Shown in pieces: positions 59,691-64,000 of a stretch of DNA of 64,000 nucleotides. The notes under the pieces were generated by a model. It was given only the letters and a program-made list of their open reading frames with translations, was not told where the DNA came from and did not search any database. Position 1 is the first letter of the stretch. The number at the start of each line of letters is the position of its first letter. The stretch comes from Turritopsis dohrnii (taxonomy: Eukaryota > Cnidaria > Hydrozoa > Anthoathecata > Oceaniidae), in NCBI GenBank assembly GCA_027922465.2, contig BQMF02000028.1, forward strand, positions 434,001-498,000, read 5' to 3'. The translations under genes were made by a program, and so were the position numbers.

Positions 59691-61092
59691 CTTCATTCAC
59701 CTCCACTATAAACACCAGCTTCTCCATAAAAGTTGACAGAATATTTTTTTTTTCAAAAGTTTTGCAGAAATCGTCAAAATAATGACCACGTCTGATGCTC
59801 AGATTTAAGATTACTTTAAAGTTAGTTGTACTCTTTGAAGAAAAAAGATTGCTAAGCTTTTGCTTCAATTCCTCTCTGTTAACAGGAGGTTTCAATTGGG
59901 AGTCATCTTCTTCTATTTCCTCTTCTTCACTGCTAATGCTAAATGAAGTGTTGAACAACAATCCTTGCCTTTTGGACTCTAAACAAAGGTTTGCATGTTC
60001 ATTTATATCAGTGACATTAAATCTTTGATTACAAACTGAACAAAACACTTTCCGTTCAACTAACACTATTTTTTCATTATTATCACCCAGGAGGGTACAA
60101 GAAGAAGATCCAGCCTGGGTAGTAGTAGTACTTGAACTTGGTGTTGGCATCGCTTGATTAGCCCAACTCAGGAACAAATGTTCATTATTATCATCATTAA
60201 GAATAATAGGATCTACTTTTTGCTCTGTTTGTTAATTTTCATCCTCAATGTCATCCGCAAAAATGTCATGTACTTTCGCAATGTACAGTTCTAAATTTGA
60301 GTATGGCTTTCCTAATTCCCTTTTATATCCTTCAAGAGTGAAATTTTTTTTGTCCCAGGAATATATACAATTACACTTTGGTCTGGATACAGAAGAACAT
60401 TAATTCTCAAGGGCACAAAAATGCTGGTCATGATTGGCATGCTTATCTACACCAGCTTGTAGGACTTCTACTGCTGATGCATTAACTGGAACATTTACTG
60501 TTTGTCCACTTCCTCTAACTTTTCTCAATACTCCTGTTTTTTCGTTGATCCTCATCAAAGCCACACTTATGTGTACTCTTGCAACAGGGATCAAACTTCT
60601 CTTCTTCGGTTTAGTCTCTTCTCCTGCTGAAGAAGTAGTAGTAGAAGACAACCTTCGCTTAGTAGCACTTGCTGGTTTAAAGAAAGTCTGTCTCTGCTTG
60701 GACTTTTTCTCTAACAACACTGGACGGTCGCACCGCAATGCTTACAGTAGCACATGTTCATAGCCGCCATGATGGAAATCTGTGATTAAATTAATAAAAA
60801 CAGGACCAAAGACCTGATTAAATGTTGAAATTGAGACTAACATACTTTGAAACTTCAACAGCCAAATTTTGAAACTGCGGCAGCTATTAACATCATAGTC
60901 ATCTTTATGACTATGATAACATTTATGTGGCATAATGAAATCGTGACAACACACATGGTTGATTAGTTAATTTTTACTTTGATATTTTGTTTCAAAACAT
61001 TCGAATCTTTTGTTTATTTCATTTCGAATTACCATAACATTCGATAAAATAAGCTTCAGGAAACAAATGCTCTTTGTGTAACAAACAACAAA

Positions 61093-62617
61093 ATGTCTGC
61101 GAGGTTTCATAAATGGAGAGACAAAGACATAAACAAACTTCTAGACGCTAGTACATGCAAGAACACGAATAAGTCAACAAACAACTGGTTGAGAGTATAT
61201 AACGAGAGAGGGTTTCATTCGTTGGAAAGTTACTCACCGCAAGAACTAAACAGGATTTTAGAAAGTTTTTACGCAGAAGTGCGGAAATTTGATGGGAAAG
61301 AATATGAACCCGACTCACTAAGGATCATGTTGGCAGGACTGGACAGGTATTTGAAGAAAAAATACTATCCTGTGTCCCTTATTCACGGTCGGGAGTTTGC
61401 TTCATCAAAAAAGGTCATGGAAGGAAAAGCAAGAAATTTGCGTGCTCAAGGAATGGGTAAAATGGGTAAGGAGCAAATATTTCTTTTATAGAAGGACCAT
61501 CAAAAACTTGTCAAGGGGGTTTGAATTTCAAACCTCACTTAATTCACCCCAGGATGTATTCGGTTCCTGACAGTGATCGTTGTCCGGTGCAGTGCTTTTT
61601 GCTGTACAAAGCCAAAAGACCTAAGAAGTTAAAGGAACAAGGTCCATTATTCCTTGGTCCTATCGATAACCCTATAAATGATGCAGTTTGGTACAAGAAC
61701 ACTCGAGTAGGAGTGAATACTTTGAACAACTTTGTAAAACAATGAAAACTAATTCTCCTCTAGATAAAGAAAACAAAAAACTCACAAATCATTTGGCGAG
61801 AAAAGCAGTCGTTCGTAAACTGAAGTCCGCAGGATTTGAAAAATGTGAAATAAAGAATGTAACTGGGCATGCTAACATACAGGGTCTTGATGCTTATTAC
61901 TGCACTTGCAGTAAGGGAATTTTACTGACCCCGAGTACACTGACACATTTATTTCAGGGACGCTAAAAACAAACATACAAAACTACGTATAAATATAACG
62001 AAGGAAAAACAGAAATACTATTATAACAAACGAGAAAGAAAAACATAACTTAACAAAAAATATACTTACTAAAACATACAAATGACTACACTTCACCTCA
62101 CATGTTCACGCATACGCCAGATGTACAACAAAACGGCTACAAACACAAGAAACTTATACGCTTACGAACTTAATTATAATACATTACACATGGGACATAT
62201 AACAACATAGAAACACAAGACGAGAACATTACGAACAATAAACAATTGCACAGGCAATATAGAACAACGTCTCGATGGAGAGCCACACGCTTCCGCGCAG
62301 AGTATAAGGCCTACTTGCACTCTACGCGGAACAATGCTTATGATTCGGCTAAGGAAGAAGATTTACAGGCCATGTCTAAGACCATTGCCAATCAAAAATC
62401 TGCAGTCAATTCTCACGAAGGTATCATTAACAAGCAGCCAAATTTCTCATTCGGAGTAGACTGGTCAGCAAACCCGTCCAGTACTGCGGTGTCTATTTAT
62501 GAAAAAGCTTAAGTGTTTCAGAACTGCAACAACGTCACTATAAATGTTGGCCAAAAGGAATCACCAAGGGCTCTGAGACGTCGTGTTATGATATTTTCTT
62601 CTTCAGATGACAGTTAA
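61093..62617 (+). pseudogene. Crypton-type tyrosine recombinase
   Basis: This would integrate and excise circular DNA by strand exchange through a Tyr. The N-terminal SAM-like domain is present (INKLLDASTCKNTNKSTNNW ... LNRILESFYAEVRKFDG, residues 11-79; then DSLRIMLAGLDRYLKKKYY). About 60 residues are missing at 61455-61490, where relatives have GLRGRQEH with the first catalytic Arg. The C-terminal half resumes GPSKTCQGG, CPVQCFLLYKAKRP. After a 1-bp frame change near 61745 it shows TNHLARK (His-x-x-Arg), VTGHANIQGLDAYY (Gly-His and the nucleophile Tyr). A last exon (about 62246-62617) ends CNNVTINVGQK ... FSSSDDS; it has one TAA at 62510. The order matches DUF3504/KIAA1958-like Crypton-derived proteins. 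Confidence 0.7.
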
Positions 62618-64000
62618 GAGTAAAGGATTGATAACTTTATCGTTTTTGTAATGTTGAGTTAAGAAAGCTAAGTTTTTGTTGTACACTACGAATCTGCCTT
62701 ACCGTCCCCTCGGCTCATAAAGTGTGATTAGCATGAAATCGCACGTCCTACGGACTCGTGAAATTTTTTGTCCAGAAATAACTCATACAAATTTATCCTT
62801 ACTTACACTTGACAACGTGCGACTACATATACTAATGGAATTTTGAAATTATGATTATGTTTTGAAACTTCGATTTTATATTGAAATCAGGATTTCATTT
62901 TTAAACATTGATTTTTTTTAAATCGCGATTGGCACTCCTCGGCTTCCGTACTGTTCTAATAGGATTGCATCTAAAAGATGAGGAGTCTAAATACTTTACT
63001 TTAGTCTTTAGTTTTCTTTTAAATGTTATTAAAATATATGATGCACTCCATATCTACGGATAGCTGATGAGACCCAAAAAGGTCGAAACACGTCTCCGTT
63101 TGGATATGTAAAACCCAACACATACCAGGGATCACCATTTGGTACTACTGACGAAGATACTAATAGCGTAGAAAACGATGTATTAGTGAGTTGATTATTG
63201 CAACAGTTCAGTATTATTGACGCGAGAACATGAGTCATTAACATTTCTCATGGGAATTCGCATAAGTCTTATCATTTACAAAGCATTTGCCATTTTCCTT
63301 AGCCTGCTCAAGAGAGAAATGTTAATGAAGATGAGACAAATGACATTAGAGACCAAAATCTTGTGAGTATTTCACCAAGTTCACAAACACTTGGTTCATA
63401 GATACATCATTACGCAAGAATTGCATTAGGTGGAGAACACACCAGGAAAAAAACCTTCAACTAACTATTTTAGCTACATGCATAACATGTTTGAAATGAA
63501 TGAAACACAAATTATCGCGAAAATCACCTGATCAAATTTATTCCATGACATAATTTTCCTAGTAATTTTGAATTTACATACTTGATCACAGATTGTTGTT
63601 AACCCTGTCCGACCTCGTGAAATACCATTATTAGATTTCTTTATGTCTGAGCTTTTTCATCAAGGTATGATCAGCTGGCGAATTTTACAGAGCGAACGAC
63701 ACAGGACGAACTATAAACAGGAGATTTTCAGGTACTATAAAAGATAGTTTAGAAGATAGAACATTTGCTTTGCTCTGCTAATTTTGTTAATCTCTGCATG
63801 CTTCACTTAGCCTTATGAATACTGTAAAGTAACCTCAGAGGTATCAGCCGATGGGCGATTCATTACGTGTTCTTGCCAAAGTTTCACAACATCGATAACA
63901 ACCAATCAAAGTCAATGTTGCCATACACGATTGCTCAAAGATGTATTTTTCGTTTTGGATGGGCAAATTGTGTCCCCCTTTATTGGTAAAATTTACAAGG
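62618..64000. other. no gene seen
   Basis: AT-rich 1.4 kb after the recombinase gene. I found neither terminal repeats of the element nor a credible ORF. Confidence 0.4.

Larger units (their letters stand above)
54287..60738 (-). pseudogene. HECT-type ubiquitin-ligase-like gene, interrupted
   Basis: HECT proteins accept ubiquitin on a C-terminal Cys and pass it to a substrate. Minus-strand order: a Lys/Ser-rich N-terminus (60738), a VNASAVEVLQAGVDKHANHD block, a YPDQSVIVYIPGTKK block, a UBZ-like zinc motif CSVCNQRFNVTDINEHANLC (about 59990-60050) and an acidic linker, to VFIVEVNE (59700). Here the Academ-like element is inserted. Beyond it are splice-supported HECT exons: 55377-55676 (SIGHLIGSYKLCNGGPGPGFF), about 55010-55145, about 54655-54880 (FRPVFCKDEMF ... 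FSEDGSN) and 54287-54517 (FPTVSTYSYSLTLPIH ... GFDRC). The catalytic Cys position of the last exon is Tyr (TAT). There are two 1-bp frame breaks near 60340-60400, an in-frame TAA near 60231 and a TGA near 54470. The gene diverges from the tyrosine recombinase at 61.1 kb. Confidence 0.7.

Noticed and set aside
1..64000. tRNA, rRNA or other structured RNA genes
   Set aside because: I looked for conserved cores by eye and recognised none. A covariance-model search would be needed to exclude degraded copies.

Overview
This is repeat-rich animal DNA with no clear host gene. It is AT-rich, has spliceosomal introns, and is filled with nested, mostly decayed transposable elements. The mix (piggyBac, Mutator-like, hAT, Helitron, ISL2EU-like with a YqaJ nuclease, GIN1/Ginger-like integrase, CR1/L2-type LINE, Gypsy, an IS3EU-like DDE gene, Academ-like, Crypton-type tyrosine recombinase with a HECT-like gene) suits an aquatic invertebrate. 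A cnidarian such as a hydrozoan is my best guess, but the sequence does not prove it.

Layout. 1-7.6 kb: a TA-flanked foldback MITE, an internally deleted piggyBac (TTAA-flanked), a broken Mutator-like transposase and a short hAT derivative. 7.6-10.7 kb: a cluster of one dispersed repeat family, including a nearly perfect 517-bp tandem duplication. 10.7-15.8 kb: a Helitron gene on the minus strand, split by a 3.84-kb hAT element that carries an open spliced transposase gene; a 5-bp target duplication restores the Helitron frame. 15.8-19.2 kb: an ISL2EU-like pair, a YqaJ nuclease (+) and a THAP-DDE transposase (-). 19.8-20.6 kb: a TA-flanked MITE made of ACTTTCGCGA repeats around an exon-like island. 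22.6-25.1 kb: a multi-exon Gypsy/GIN1-like integrase gene on the minus strand. 25.8-28.6 kb: a LINE. 28.8-31.9 kb: a TTAA-flanked piggyBac with a mutated active site. 32.1-33.5 kb: a second Helitron fragment (Pif1-type helicase).

34.6-39.0 kb: a 4.4-kb inverted-repeat element with arms over 1.5 kb. Partial copies lie at about 40.5-41.6 and 47.6-48.3 kb. 41.6-43.1 kb: a TIR element full of AAACGTTT motifs. 43.2-47.6 kb: a 5'-truncated Gypsy retrotransposon (-). 48.3-50.7 kb: a third, frameshifted piggyBac. 50.8-52.0 kb: a zinc-ribbon/DDE integrase-like gene kept in one frame apart from internal stops. 54.3-62.6 kb: the most unusual region. A multi-exon HECT-type ubiquitin-ligase-like gene (-) diverges from a Crypton-type tyrosine recombinase gene (+). 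The HECT-like gene was later split by a 3.83-kb Academ-like element with roughly 0.6-kb TIRs and a CTT target duplication.

Functionally nearly everything is transposition machinery: DDE, XPG-like, tyrosine-recombinase, Rep/helicase and reverse-transcription types. Only the hAT transposase looks largely open. No tRNA, rRNA or CRISPR array was recognised.
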